Shown here piece by piece: positions 32,573 through 45,563 of a DNA stretch of 64,000 nt (position 1 is its first letter; the number at the start of each line of letters is the position of its first letter). Position numbers and translations under genes: made by a program. Origin of the DNA: Symsagittifera roscoffensis (lineage: Eukaryota > Xenacoelomorpha > Acoela > Convolutidae); NCBI RefSeq assembly GCF_963678635.1, contig NC_087069.1, positions 1,870,166 through 1,934,165 on the forward strand. The letters run 5' to 3'. Under the pieces are notes generated by a model. The model did not search any database, was not told the DNA's origin, and worked only from the letters and a program-made list of their open reading frames with translations.

Positions 32573-35500
32573 AACTTTGAGTTTTATGCTCTCGAACGCC
32601 CTTTATGCTCTCGAACTTTGAGTTTTATGCTCTCGAACTTTGAGTTTTATGCTCTCGAACTTTGAGTTTTATGCTCTCGAACGCCCTTTATGCTCTCGAA
32701 CTTTGAGTTTTATGCTCTCGAACGCCCTTTATGCTCTCGAACTTTGAGTTTTATGCTCTCGAACGCCCTTTATGCTCTCGAACTTTGAGTTTTATGCTCT
32801 CGAACTTTGAGTTTTATGCTCTCGAACGCCCTTTATGCTCTCGAACTTTGAGTTTTATGCTCTCGAACTTTGAGTTTTATGCTCTCGAACTTTGAGTTTT
32901 ATGCTCTCGAACTTTGAGTTTTATGCTCTCGAACTTTGAGTTTTATGCTCTCGAACTTTGAGTTTTATGCTCTCGAACGCCCTTTATGCTCTCGAACTTT
33001 GAGTTTTATGCTCTCGAACGCCCTTTATGCTCTCGAACTTTGAGTTTTATGCTCTCGAACGCCCTTTATGCTCTCGAACTTTGAGTTTTATGCTCTCGAA
33101 CTTTGAGTTTTTTGCTCTCGAACGCCCTTTATGCTCTCGAACTTTGAGTTTTATGCTCTCGAACTTTGAGTTTTATGCTCTCGAACTTTGAGTTTTATGC
33201 TCTCGAACTTTGAGTTTTATGCTCTCGAACGCCCTTTATGCTCTCGAACTTTGAGTTTTATGCTCTCGAACTTTGAGTTTTATGCTCTCGAACTTTGAGT
33301 TTTATGCTCTCGAACTTTGAGTTTTATGCTCTCGAACGCCCTTTATGCTCTCGAACTTTGAGTTTTATGCTCTCGAACTTTGAGTTTTATGCTCTCGAAC
33401 TTTGAGTTTTATGCTCTCGAACGCCCTTTATGCTCTCGAACTTTGAGTTTTATGCTCTCGAACGCCCTTTATGCTCTCGAACTTTGAGTTTTATGCTCTC
33501 GAACTTTGAGTTTTATGCTCTCGAACTTTGAGTTTTATGCTCTCGAACTTTGAGTTTTATGCTCTCGAACGCCCTTTATGCTCTCGAACTTTGAGTTTTA
33601 TGCTCTCGAACTTTGAGTTTTATGCTCTCGAACTTTGAGTTTTATGCTCTCGAACGCCCTTTATGCTCTCGAACTTTGAGTTTTATGCTCTCGAACGCCC
33701 TTTATGCTCTCGAACTTTGAGTTTTATGCTCTCGAACTTTGAGTTTTATGCTCTCGAACTTTGAGTTTTATGCTCTCGAACTTTGAGTTTTATGCTCTCG
33801 AACGCCCTTTATGCTCTCGAACTTTGAGTTTTATGCTCTCGAACTTTGAGTTTTATGCTCTCGAACTTTGAGTTTTATGCTCTCGAACTTTGAGTTTTAT
33901 GCTCTCGAACGCCCTTTATGCTCTCGAACTTTGAGTTTTATGCTCTCGAACTTTGAGTTTTATGCTCTCGAACTTTGAGTTTTATGCTCTCGAACTTTGA
34001 GTTTTATGCTCTCGAACTTTGAGTTTTATGCTCTCGAACTTTGAGTTTTATGCTCTCGAACGCCCTTTATGCTCTCGAACTTTGAGTTTTATGCTCTCGA
34101 ACTTTGAGTTTTATGCTCTCGAACTTTGAGTTTTATGCTCTCGAACTTTGAGTTTTATGCTCTCGAACGCCCTTTATGCTCTCGAACTTTGAGTTTTATG
34201 CTCTCGAACTTTGAGTTTTATGCTCTCGAACTTTGAGTTTTATGCTCTCGAACTTTGAGTTTTATGCTCTCGAACGCCCTTTATGCTCTCGAACTTTGAG
34301 TTTTATGCTCTCGAACGCCCTTTATGCTCTCGAACTTTGAGTTTTATGCTCTCGAACTTTGAGTTTTATGCTCTCGAACTTTGAGTTTTATGCTCTCGAA
34401 CGCCCTTTATGCTCTCGAACTTTGAGTTTTATGCTCTCGAACTTTGAGTTTTATGCTCTCGAACTTTGAGTTTTATGCTCTCGAACGCCCTTTATGCTCT
34501 CGAACTTTGAGTTTTATGCTCTCGAACGCCCTTTATGCTCTCGAACTTTGAGTTTTATGCTCTCGAACTTTGAGTTTTATGCTCTCGAACTTTGAGTTTT
34601 ATGCTCTCGAACTTTGAGTTTTATGCTCTCGAACGCCCTTTATGCTCTCGAACTTTGAGTTTTATGCTCTCGAACTTTGAGTTTTATGCTCTCGAACTTT
34701 GAGTTTTATGCTCTCGAACGCCCTTTATGCTCTCGAACTTTGAGTTTTATGCTCTCGAACGCCCTTTATGCTCTCGAACTTTGAGTTTTATGCTCTCGAA
34801 CTTTGAGTTTTATGCTCTCGAACTTTGAGTTTTATGCTCTCGAACGCCCTTTATGCTCTCGAACTTTGAGTTTTATGCTCTCGAACTTTGAGTTTTATGC
34901 TCTCGAACGCCCTTTATGCTCTCGAACTTTGAGTTTTATGCTCTCGAACTTTGAGTTTTATGCTCTCGAACTTTGAGTTTTATGCTCTCGAACGCCCTTT
35001 ATGCTCTCGAACTTTGAGTTTTATGCTCTCGAACTTTGAGTTTTATGCTCTCGAACTTTGAGTTTTATGCTCTCGAACTTTGAGTTTTATGCTCTCGAAC
35101 GCCCTTTATGCTCTCGAACTTTGAGTTTTATGCTCTCGAACGCCCTTTATGCTCTCGAACTTTGAGTTTTATGCTCTCGAACTTTGAGTTTTATGCTCTC
35201 GAACTTTGAGTTTTATGCTCTCGAACGCCCTTTATGCTCTCGAACTTTGAGTTTTATGCTCTCGAACTTTGAGTTTTATGCTCTCGAACTTTGAGTTTTA
35301 TGCTCTCGAACTTTGAGTTTTATGCTCTCGAACTTTGAGTTTTATGCTCTCGAACTTTGAGTTTTATGCTCTCGAACGCCCTTTATGCTCTCGAACTTTG
35401 AGTTTTATGCTCTCGAACTTTGAGTTTTATGCTCTCGAACTTTGAGTTTTATGCTCTCGAACTTTGAGTTTTATGCTCTCGAACGCCCTTTATGCTCTCG

Positions 35501-38500
35501 AACTTTGAGTTTTATGCTCTCGAACTTTGAGTTTTATGCTCTCGAACTTTGAGTTTTATGCTCTCGAACTTTGAGTTTTATGCTCTCGAACGCCCTTTAT
35601 GCTCTCGAACTTTGAGTTTTATGCTCTCGAACGCCCTTTATGCTCTCGAACTTTGAGTTTTATGCTCTCGAACTTTGAGTTTTATGCTCTCGAACTTTGA
35701 GTTTTATGCTCTCGAACTTTGAGTTTTATGCTCTCGAACGCCCTTTATGCTCTCGAACTTTGAGTTTTATGCTCTCGAACTTTGAGTTTTATGCTCTCGA
35801 ACTTTGAGTTTTATGCTCTCGAACTTTGAGTTTTATGCTCTCGAACTTTGAGTTTTATGCTCTCGAACTTTGAGTTTTATGCTCTCGAACTTTGAGTTTT
35901 ATGCTCTCGAACTTTGAGTTTTATGCTCTCGAACGCCCTTTATGCTCTCGAACTTTGAGTTTTATGCTCTCGAACTTTGAGTTTTATGCTCTCGAACTTT
36001 GAGTTTTATGCTCTCGAACTTTGAGTTTTATGCTCTCGAACGCCCTTTATGCTCTCGAACTTTGAGTTTTATGCTCTCGAACTTTGAGTTTTATGCTCTC
36101 GAACTTTGAGTTTTATGCTCTCGAACGCCCTTTATGCTCTCGAACTTTGAGTTTTATGCTCTCGAACTTTGAGTTTTATGCTCTCGAACGCCCTTTATGC
36201 TCTCGAACTTTGAGTTTTATGCTCTCGAACTTTGAGTTTTATGCTCTCGAACTTTGAGTTTTATGCTCTCGAACTTTGAGTTTTATGCTCTCGAACTTTG
36301 AGTTTTATGCTCTCGAACTTTGAGTTTTATGCTCTCGAACTTTGAGTTTTATGCTCTCGAACTTTGAGTTTTATGCTCTCGAACGCCCTTTATGCTCTCG
36401 AACTTTGAGTTTTATGCTCTCGAACTTTGAGTTTTATGCTCTCGAACGCCCTTTATGCTCTCGAACTTTGAGTTTTATGCTCTCGAACTTTGAGTTTTAT
36501 GCTCTCGAACTTTGAGTTTTATGCTCTCGAACTTTGAGTTTTATGCTCTCGAACTTTGAGTTTTATGCTCTCGAACGCCCTTTATGCTCTCGAACTTTGA
36601 GTTTTATGCTCTCGAACTTTGAGTTTTATGCTCTCGAACTTTGAGTTTTATGCTCTCGAACTTTGAGTTTTATGCTCTCGAACGCCCTTTATGCTCTCGA
36701 ACTTTGAGTTTTATGCTCTCGAACTTTGAGTTTTATGCTCTCGAACTTTGAGTTTTATGCTCTCGAACTTTGAGTTTTATGCTCTCGAACGCCCTTTATG
36801 CTCTCGAACTTTGAGTTTTATGCTCTCGAACGCCCTTTATGCTCTCGAACTTTGAGTTTTATGCTCTCGAACTTTGAGTTTTATGCTCTCGAACTTTGAG
36901 TTTTATGCTCTCGAACTTTGAGTTTTATGCTCTCGAACGCCCTTTATGCTCTCGAACTTTGAGTTTTATGCTCTCGAACTTTGAGTTTTATGCTCTCGAA
37001 CTTTGAGTTTTATGCTCTCGAACTTTGAGTTTTATGCTCTCGAACTTTGAGTTTTATGCTCTCGAACTTTGAGTTTTATGCTCTCGAACTTTGAGTTTTA
37101 TGCTCTCGAACTTTGAGTTTTATGCTCTCGAACGCCCTTTATGCTCTCGAACTTTGAGTTTTATGCTCTCGAACTTTGAGTTTTATGCTCTCGAACTTTG
37201 AGTTTTATGCTCTCGAACTTTGAGTTTTATGCTCTCGAACGCCCTTTATGCTCTCGAACTTTGAGTTTTATGCTCTCGAACTTTGAGTTTTATGCTCTCG
37301 AACTTTGAGTTTTATGCTCTCGAACGCCCTTTATGCTCTCGAACTTTGAGTTTTATGCTCTCGAACTTTGAGTTTTATGCTCTCGAACGCCCTTTATGCT
37401 CTCGAACTTTGAGTTTTATGCTCTCGAACTTTGAGTTTTATGCTCTCGAACTTTGAGTTTTATGCTCTCGAACTTTGAGTTTTATGCTCTCGAACTTTGA
37501 GTTTTATGCTCTCGAACTTTGAGTTTTATGCTCTCGAACTTTGAGTTTTATGCTCTCGAACTTTGAGTTTTATGCTCTCGAACGCCCTTTATGCTCTCGA
37601 ACTTTGAGTTTTATGCTCTCGAACTTTGAGTTTTATGCTCTCGAACGCCCTTTATGCTCTCGAACTTTGAGTTTTATGCTCTCGAACTTTGAGTTTTATG
37701 CTCTCGAACTTTGAGTTTTATGCTCTCGAACTTTGAGTTTTATGCTCTCGAACTTTGAGTTTTATGCTCTCGAACGCCCTTTATGCTCTCGAACTTTGAG
37801 TTTTATGCTCTCGAACTTTGAGTTTTATGCTCTCGAACTTTGAGTTTTATGCTCTCGAACTTTGAGTTTTATGCTCTCGAACGCCCTTTATGCTCTCGAA
37901 CTTTGAGTTTTATGCTCTCGAACTTTGAGTTTTATGCTCTCGAACTTTGAGTTTTATGCTCTCGAACTTTGAGTTTTATGCTCTCGAACTTTGAGTTTTA
38001 TGCTCTCGAACTTTGAGTTTTATGCTCTCGAACTTTGAGTTTTATGCTCTCGAACTTTGAGTTTTATGCTCTCGAACGCCCTTTATGCTCTCGAACTTTG
38101 AGTTTTATGCTCTCGAACTTTGAGTTTTATGCTCTCGAACGCCCTTTATGCTCTCGAACTTTGAGTTTTATGCTCTCGAACTTTGAGTTTTATGCTCTCG
38201 AACTTTGAGTTTTATGCTCTCGAACTTTGAGTTTTATGCTCTCGAACTTTGAGTTTTATGCTCTCGAACGCCCTTTATGCTCTCGAACTTTGAGTTTTAT
38301 GCTCTCGAACTTTGAGTTTTATGCTCTCGAACTTTGAGTTTTATGCTCTCGAACTTTGAGTTTTATGCTCTCGAACTTTGAGTTTTATGCTCTCGAACTT
38401 TGAGTTTTATGCTCTCGAACTTTGAGTTTTATGCTCTCGAACTTTGAGTTTTATGCTCTCGAACTTTGAGTTTTATGCTCTCGAACTTTGAGTTTTATGC

Positions 38501-39265
38501 TCTCGAACGCCCTTTATGCTCTCGAACTTTGAGTTTTATGCTCTCGAACTTTGAGTTTTATGCTCTCGAACTTTGAGTTTTATGCTCTCGAACTTTGAGT
38601 TTTATGCTCTCGAACTTTGAGTTTTATGCTCTCGAACTTTGAGTTTTATGCTCTCGAACTTTGAGTTTTATGCTCTCGAACTTTGAGTTTTATGCTCTCG
38701 AACGCCCTTTATGCTCTCGAACTTTGAGTTTTATGCTCTCGAACTTTGAGTTTTATGCTCTCGAACTTTGAGTTTTATGCTCTCGAACTTTGAGTTTTAT
38801 GCTCTCGAACTTTGAGTTTTATGCTCTCGAACTTTGAGTTTTATGCTCTCGAACTTTGAGTTTTATGCTCTCGAACTTTGAGTTTTATGCTCTCGAACTT
38901 TGAGTTTTATGCTCTCGAACTTTGAGTTTTATGCTCTCGAACTTTGAGTTTTATGCTCTCGAACGCCCTTTATGCTCTCGAACTTTGAGTTTTATGCTCT
39001 CGAACTTTGAGTTTTATGCTCTCGAACTTTGAGTTTTATGCTCTCGAACTTTGAGTTTTATGCTCTCGAACTTTGAGTTTTATGCTCTCGAACTTTGAGT
39101 TTTATGCTCTCGAACTTTGAGTTTTATGCTCTCGAACTTTGAGTTTTATGCTCTCGAACTTTGAGTTTTATGCTCTCGAACTTTGAGTTTTATGCTCTCG
39201 AACGCCCTTTATGCTCTCGAACTTTGAGTTTTATGCTCTCGAACTTTGAGTTTTGTGCTCTCGAA
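32573..39265. repeat. 6.7-kb minisatellite made of two unit types (22 bp and 19 bp)
   Basis: Every unit begins with the 11-bp core ATGCTCTCGAA. Type A (22 bp) adds CTTTGAGTTTT; type B (19 bp) adds CGCCCTTT. I estimate about 310 units. I saw only two departures from these consensus units: TTTTTTGCTC near 33108 and GTGCTC in the last unit. Type B units are never adjacent; each is followed by one to eleven A units. B units are dense on the left (often every 41-80 bp) and sparse on the right (190-260 bp apart after 38270). The array has stops in every frame, so it is not coding. The high homogeneity implies recent expansion or strong homogenisation. Confidence 0.95.
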
Positions 39266-40587
39266 GTTTTTGGTTGAGTCCGGTAGATACTTAAGCATGT
39301 TTTTGAACAAATATCAATATGAATTTGATTCTGATGATTTTTTGGAAGTTTCAGGCTTTCGATAAGTGTCGTCCTCAGGGCCAATGGTGGGAATACCTGA
39401 GGTGGTAATTATGTGCCCGGCCACTCACATTTTGAAATTGCGAAAGTATGTTTCTGTTTGAGAATCATATTCTGACGATCTAGTTTTGTCAAAATCTTTC
39501 TGCGATAAGAACCACTGCATGCGCGTCAAAGAAATTGCTGAGTATCCTAACCCTAAATCGTTGAAAATCCTCAGGCATCGTTTTTAACCAAACAACCCCG
39601 GTTTTAAAACGGTACGTGCTGGTTGATACCTCGCATTCTAATGAGAAAATACAATGCATAATAGTACTAGAGCCCAGCTGAAGTTGATCATAGGGGCTGT
39701 TGAATCTGTGGTCGAAAAATTGACATGTGCCTCCTAGTCTAGCTAAGCTTTAGTCCGACCGTGTTCTAAGGTTCTTTTCGGTTCTTATGTTCTTATGTTC
39801 CAGTACCTGCTTAATCAATTCCCAACATTCAGGCGCTAACTCTACTGAGCTGTGCTTCTTGACCATGATTACAATTGAGTAGATAAAGTAATTTGTCCAA
39901 CATTCATTCAGGTTAACTAAGTGTTCCAAAGACAGCAACTGGCACTTTTTCAAGCTTTTCTAGCCGTACTAGAAAATTCGTCTAGTTGTTTTTTCTTCTG
40001 CAATTTCATGACTGCTGGTTGGTCAATTGTCTTTATTCCCTGGCGCATTATATCCCTTCCGATTAAAGATGGACTGCAACCCGCGATCACTTTCATCTTC
40101 CCCGTTATTTTGGCGGCTTGTTGCAGTAGCCCCGGAGTTGCTCGTCCTGTGGATCCATTGGTTGCAGGCATGTACTCTTTGATCTTAAGTTAGGGTTCCA
40201 TTCCCGCATTGCATAAACTGGATATCGAGGAGCCGCTGTCTTATCAAGTTTGCGACTTTTTGCCGTTAACCGAAATCAAAGATTGAGCAACCTTTGACTC
40301 GGTATCTTTTCCCTAGCGTCAAATCGACATCAGCGTATAGTCGTCAGAGTTAATGGATGACCATCCACCTCCATCATGCCATAGGTTGCAAAACCGCAAT
40401 TCCCCAGCCTACGGGCTTTTGTAACTTTGTCGAACTCCCCTTGTTCAATACTTCAATGAAACCAACGCGACCTCTTCCGTCGCCCTTTGCATTCATCGCG
40501 TGCGTTTTTATGACCACTTGAAAAGCTGCATACATCGCTTTTTGTCGGACAGCGTTATATTTTCCGGATTAAATTGACTTTTACGAC
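39266..40587 (-). other. Non-coding stretch with a possible retroelement protease remnant
   Basis: Mostly non-coding. On the minus strand, 40171-39950 reads as a 73-codon open piece that includes SPSLIGRDIMRQGI, which resembles the C-terminal (I/L)(I/L)GRD motif of retroelement aspartic proteases. Further right on the same strand, weaker pieces occur (YGMMEVDGHPLTLT at about 40370-40410). No RT was found beside it. The assignment is weak. Confidence 0.3.
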
Positions 40588-41379
40588 CCGGGTCGAGATC
40601 CGCGACTCATGTTGCGATCGAAATGGGTCGCCGAAATGGACTTTCTGTGACCAAAATTTCATCATCGCGCAAGAGGCTTGAGTCGCACATAGTCGCAAGA
40701 TACCTAACACACAGTCGAAACCTAAAATTGAACAAAAAGTCGAACACAAAGTCGAAACATAAAATCGAACACTAAGTCGAAACGTAAAGTCGAAACATTA
40801 AGTCGAACACAAAATCGAAACATAAAATCGAACACTAAGTCGAAACATAAAGTCGAACACAAAGTCGAAACATAAAGTCGAACACAAAGTCGAAACGTGA
40901 AGTCGAACACAAGGTCGAAACATAAAGTCGAACACAATTTGACAGAACAATCGAACTCAAAGTCGAAACATGAAGTCGAACACAGAGTCGTAACGTAAAG
41001 ACGAACACAAAGTCGAAACATAAAGTCGCACACAAAGTCGAAACACAAAGTCGAACACAAAGTCGAAACATAAAGTCGTACACAATCAAAATTTCACCAA
41101 GAATTTGATTTTACTGTCGTTTTTTTTTGCTTGCAAAACTGTAAAACAGTTGCATTTAGAAATGTAATCCAGTATATATGTATTTTCAAAGTGCAGTTAG
41201 CTAGAACAGCATACATGCTGATCTTATACAGGACCGCCACGAGAAGGCCCGCACATGGTCCCAAAAAACAAAAGCTATTTTCGCGCAAAGTCGCATAAAA
41301 TTTCTTCGGTCGCGCAAAGTCGCAACATACCCATTTTGAGTCGCAATAGCCGCAATATAAGTCCCCGACCTCGACCCGG
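40588..41379. mobile_element. TIR element carrying an internal minisatellite
   Basis: The left end CCGGGTCGAGATCCGCGACT is matched by the complement of the right end (CCGGGTCGAGGTCGGGGACT on the other strand). Similarity continues inward with TTGCG and GTCGC-rich words. The interior is largely a tandem repeat (40722-41092). There is no coding capacity. The target duplication is not certain (CGA on both sides is possible). Confidence 0.6.
40722..41092. repeat. Minisatellite of about 24 bp, two half-units
   Basis: Alternating half-units AAAGTCGAACAC and AAAGTCGAAACAT with occasional single changes, about 15 full periods. The opposite strand is open but gives only monotonous Cys/Val/Phe/Leu repeats, a by-product of the period. 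It lies wholly inside the TIR element 40588-41379. Confidence 0.85.
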
Positions 41380-41690
41380 CGAGTATTCGTGGCCTCAACC
41401 TCCTTGCCTAAGCTTCTTCTCGTGATCCCCTTGGGGAATTGTCTATATTAACATCAATGAAAGCTTTTACCAGTTCAGCTTTTAGTAAACGTACAGTAGC
41501 GATCACTATGGTGATATATTTGTCGCTCTTTGCCGATCTATTCATTCGCTCATATGAAACCACAATTCTTTACACCTCATCTGGTATTTTTCTTCATCTG
41601 CTGCATAACTCTGCTTGGGCTTCTTTGCTTGACTTTTTTGAAGAATACGTTCCGCAAAGTTCGTCTTCCTTCTGTGCCTGATGTGCATCT

Positions 41691-42698
41691 CCCAGGGTTG
41701 ACCAAAAATGCTAGTCATACAATTTTCATGTATGAAAAAATGCTAATCATACACTTTTCATGCAATTCCATTAGTACAGAAAATTGCAATAAAGGTCTTT
41801 GATTAATCATTTTTCTTATATAGAAATTGTATGACTATCATTTTCCCTTAAACCAGAAAAAAAACAGATTTTTTTTTACTTAATTTCTCAAAAGTTTATG
41901 GGATGTGTACGTGACCGAACACAAGTGACAAAAACCATCGTTTACTCAAACCTAGGAGTCTTTTCCAGTTTCCCATCCCCTGGTAAAATTACAAAATTAG
42001 GCTGCTCAAAAATTGTTCACACGGCATTTGCATGTAAGAAATGTTGTCAAAATTTGTTCACCTGTTCACCCTGGCACGTTTTGATGCAGTTCTTAACAAG
42101 AAAAGTCATTTTAAATAGACTTTCATGTGATGAATTTCAGAAAAAACTAAAAGGAGGGAACTGGAAAATAGCCCTTCTCCGCTTTCCCCCCATATTTCAA
42201 ATTTTCTTTTTTCTTGGTTTCTTTACAAATAATTATCTAAAGAACGAAGTACAATAGCAAAATTAAAAAAAAAATTGACTATTAGCAAAAATTGAATTTT
42301 TAAATTATCAGACATTGATCAAAGCATACATAAACATGTCATACAAAAGAAATAGGAGTGTTAAGCGTTTTTGAAAAACGTTATCTAAAAAAAACGGAAA
42401 AAGTCCAAATTTTGTGTATCCAGGACTGCGTTATACACAAAAAAAATAGCGGTTGAAAAAAATGCAAACATTTTTTGGGAATTTTCAAAAAAAAATTCTA
42501 ATCGCCGTCAAAAAACAGCTTGTCATACAGTTTCCACAATACACCAACTTTTATGCCAAAACAAGAAACAAATTTTTTGAATAATTGATGAAATATATTT
42601 AGAAGAATGTATGAAATATGTATGACTAAAATTTTTTCATAGACTTGGTGTATGGAACTGTCTGACTAGCAATTTTGGTCTATGGAGTTCAACCCGGG
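41691..42698. mobile_element. Putative 1-kb TIR element with imperfect ends
   Basis: The left end CAGGGTTGACCAAAAATGCT, AGTCATAC is matched, inverted, by the right end (TTGCTAGTCAGAC ... CCAAAATTG on the complement, outermost CCCGGGTTGA). Further inward GAAAAAAT and GTCATAC words pair as well. The ends differ by indels and no target duplication is clear. A GGCTCTTTT-type MITE lies inside it. Confidence 0.45.
41955..42173. mobile_element. MITE, second subfamily of the GGCTCTTTT group, inside a larger TIR element
   Basis: 219 bp, GGAGTCTTTTCCAGTTTCCC to GGGAACTGGAAAATAGCC. The body is nearly the same as at 25438-25646 (TTGTTCACACGGCATTTGC; CACGTTTTGATGCAG; AAAAGTCATTTTAAATAG). This is the only clear copy outside the GAS8 region. 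Confidence 0.6.
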
Positions 42699-44228
42699 TC
42701 GCCACTGATCCTCTCATGGCCGCGTGAAATTGTTAGAATGTCTTTTCTTCTACAAAAATTGATACGGTTTGAAGGTATTATTTTTTCCCGCTATTAATTG
42801 ATCTGCACAGGTATTCAGAATCCACGGGTGTTGTATTGCGGCTAGGTTTAACAGCATCAGCTTGTTATGTGGCTTGTTCTGACTTCTTTCAACCAAACAA
42901 GAACACAAGTTCGATAATTGCGTCTGCCCTTATCCAAATACGTCATCCCCTGACACCACAACTGTGACATAGTGGTTAGGGTTACAGTTTATATTTTAAA
43001 AAAGTTTTGATAATGATGTCCTTGAATGTCTGGCCACCGTCGTTCTCTAATCGCTGTTCTTTCTAGACGTCTGGATACGCCTAAAATAACAATTGCAGTT
43101 ATGCCTTACGTTCTATGGTATACAATTGGACCTTAATTTTACTTTCACAGACTCTATCTGTTTTCCTACTTCGAAATTGCTCAGCCAGCAGATAAAAAGG
43201 GGGCAACACTTTAAATATTGTTTCCTTTTGGGATTCAAGAACAGCCGATCCTCCAACCTGTTGGGAAGAATGGATAGTTATATTTCATTGAGGGATAAAC
43301 GATATCGAGCCAGACGTTAACACCTGCCCAAGTCAACGCGTTCCACCGGATGTGAACAGAAAAGGGAAAAAAACAGGACCGAATCGGAGAAGAAACTCAA
43401 GTCCAATCTTTGTTTATGCTTTGGAGACACGAGGCGCAGAGAATTTTTAAAGCAAGGCAGCCACACGGCGATATAAAAACGGAGAGACAACAACCTAGAA
43501 TCTTGGACCATATGGACCGCGTATTCAAACGAGAACGTAACGTAACGCATGAAAAGGGGGTTACTCTATGGACGCAAACAACGCGAGAATGAGACTTTTA
43601 AAATTTCCACGTGGAACGGAGCGCGTTGGCGTAGCGATTCGACTTCCCGAACGCGGCGGAGGACGTAAAAGACAATTTCATTATGGATATGAGAGAATCA
43701 GATTGCCAAGCGGGAGCTATCACGTTTGACGAAAACGACTGAAGAAGTCTATCAGATTTCCCTGTCCTATGAACGAGGAGATCGATCATACAAATCGGAC
43801 ACGGAAAATCCAGCGTCATCGCCGCCACGTACTAGCATAAAACAGAAGCCAGTGGAGAACATCTGACGTGGAGCTGGTAACGATTAAAGATTGCTTTAAG
43901 TGCTTTACATTTGAACACATAAATGTGTGCCCAGCTACGAATGCGACAAACTGAAAATCCGATATTTTGAAAGGACATGCCGTGGGACCCATCAGGGAAG
44001 TAACCTGTGGAGAGGTAGAGGACGCGTTGGGAGGGTGCAGAACGAGCAGGAATCTAATCAGAGTAAAAAAGATTGGCGAGCAGTGGTCAGAACCAATTTG
44101 TTGATTGATTCGCAGCGTCGGGATCGCGCGAGTACATGGTAATAGTGTTAAAAAATTAGGCAGAAAAGAATGAAACTGAATTTAAGGTTCCCAATGCCAG
44201 GGTCCTGGTCAACGCGTGCGGTGAAAGT

Positions 44229-44510
44229 ATGTGGTTGGGGCTTGACAGACCCTCCCCTTCAACCATCTTCAGCTCGCCAGAACTGAAACAAGCCATGGGC
44301 AAGGCAACTACTCATTTAACCTCAGGGACGGACAAATGTTTATGCTATAATAACAACAGAATCCACGTACTTGGCAAAGCAGAAGTAAAGACCGATCTCA
44401 GCCTTTGGGCCATTCAGCAGAGGACCTCGGTCCTTGCAGGAAACCATCAATCGATCCTGGGGCGAAGCTTGACGGCATCGTTGGGTTTGCAAGTGGTCCA
44501 GAGTGATTGA
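44229..44510 (+). pseudogene. gypsy protease-like fragment
   Basis: Open piece with IHVLGKAEVKTDLSLWAIQQ and a C-terminal SILGRSLTASLGLQVVQ. The (S)ILGR motif plus a following helix is typical of the end of a retropepsin. The catalytic DTG triad region upstream is unreadable. Confidence 0.45.
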
Positions 44511-45206
44511 GTATTGAGAGTGGCAGAGGGAAACACAAGTGCCTAGGAAGAGCATGACCTAATATTTCATATTTCTTTAGCTTGTTCCCAATTTTTTTTC
44601 CAGGTTAGGACGCATACGCAATGCCATGGTACGGGAAGGTTTCTTTTGCACATTACAAATTGTGCAACAAAAAGGGCGGAGAGTGCCAATTTGTCTACAG
44701 GACAAAGTAGATAAGGAAATCACGCGTCTAATGCAGAAGGGCTTATCATAAAACTTGAAGAGTGTTCGGACGAACACTTTCGTGTCCCCAATAGTAATTG
44801 CACTAAAAAAGACGGGAGTTGCAAATTGGCGCTCGAATCAAGAGAATTGAGAAGAAAACGCAAAAACAAAACCAAATGCCTAACATAGACGAATAAATGG
44901 ACAAATAAGCCAAACAATCGCAGGGAGAAAAGACGGGGAATCTATTTTACAACACTAGACTTTACGTACGCGTATGGGCAAGTAGCTCCAGATTCGAAAA
45001 CAACTGAAAAAAGCAATTAGTTTCTCATTATTTGGAGGACAATCCACCGGGACCTCCCGCTTTAAGCACGGTTATTACAGACTAATAATCATGCCCGCAG
45101 AATTACAAAGAGTGGTTACACTCTCATAAAAGAATTCCTGCAGGCAAATGCATTTATAGACAAAATACTATTCGTCTCCAGGGGAGCCAAGAATCAAAAG
45201 GTTGCC

Positions 45207-45563
45207 TTGGTAGAGAAAATTCTACGAAAATATGCCGTAGCAAACGCGTCACTAAAACTACGAAAATGCGAAATTCCGAAATCAAATTGCCAGTGGCTCG
45301 CAATAAGCAATTTGGAAGCACTACACAGTTTTCATAAGTTCCTGGCAAATCATGTGGAAATAAGTGCTCCGCCGTTAATGAGCCAGAATCAAGACTTCCT
45401 TTGGGCAAAAGAGTGCGAAACGGCGTTTGATTCTTTTAAGCGATTGGTGGCCAATGTAACCGAGGTCAACCATTTCAACATACACTGGGAAACGCGTTTT
45501 GTTTGCGACGCAAGCCATAATGGACAGAGCGTAATGCTGGAACAGCACAGCCAGGAGGGATAG
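45207..45563 (+). pseudogene. gypsy RT/RNase H junction fragment
   Basis: Reads through the connection between RT and RNase H: a palm-end region (ASLKLRKCEIPKSNCQWL), a thumb-like segment (ALHSFHKFLANHVEISAPPL), ECETAFDSFKRLVANVTEVN, and the RNase H start FVCDASHNGQSVMLEQHSQE with its first catalytic Asp (CDAS). It ends at a stop at 45561. Upstream and downstream continuations are in other frames. Confidence 0.8.

Noticed and set aside
32573-39265. Regular array that could suggest a CRISPR locus
   Set aside because: There are no variable spacers; units are contiguous variants of one minisatellite in an animal genome.
40722-41089. Open minus-strand frames of repeated Cys/Val/Phe/Leu residues
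   Set aside because: A by-product of a roughly 24-bp tandem repeat lacking stops in those frames; no start context, domain or complexity.
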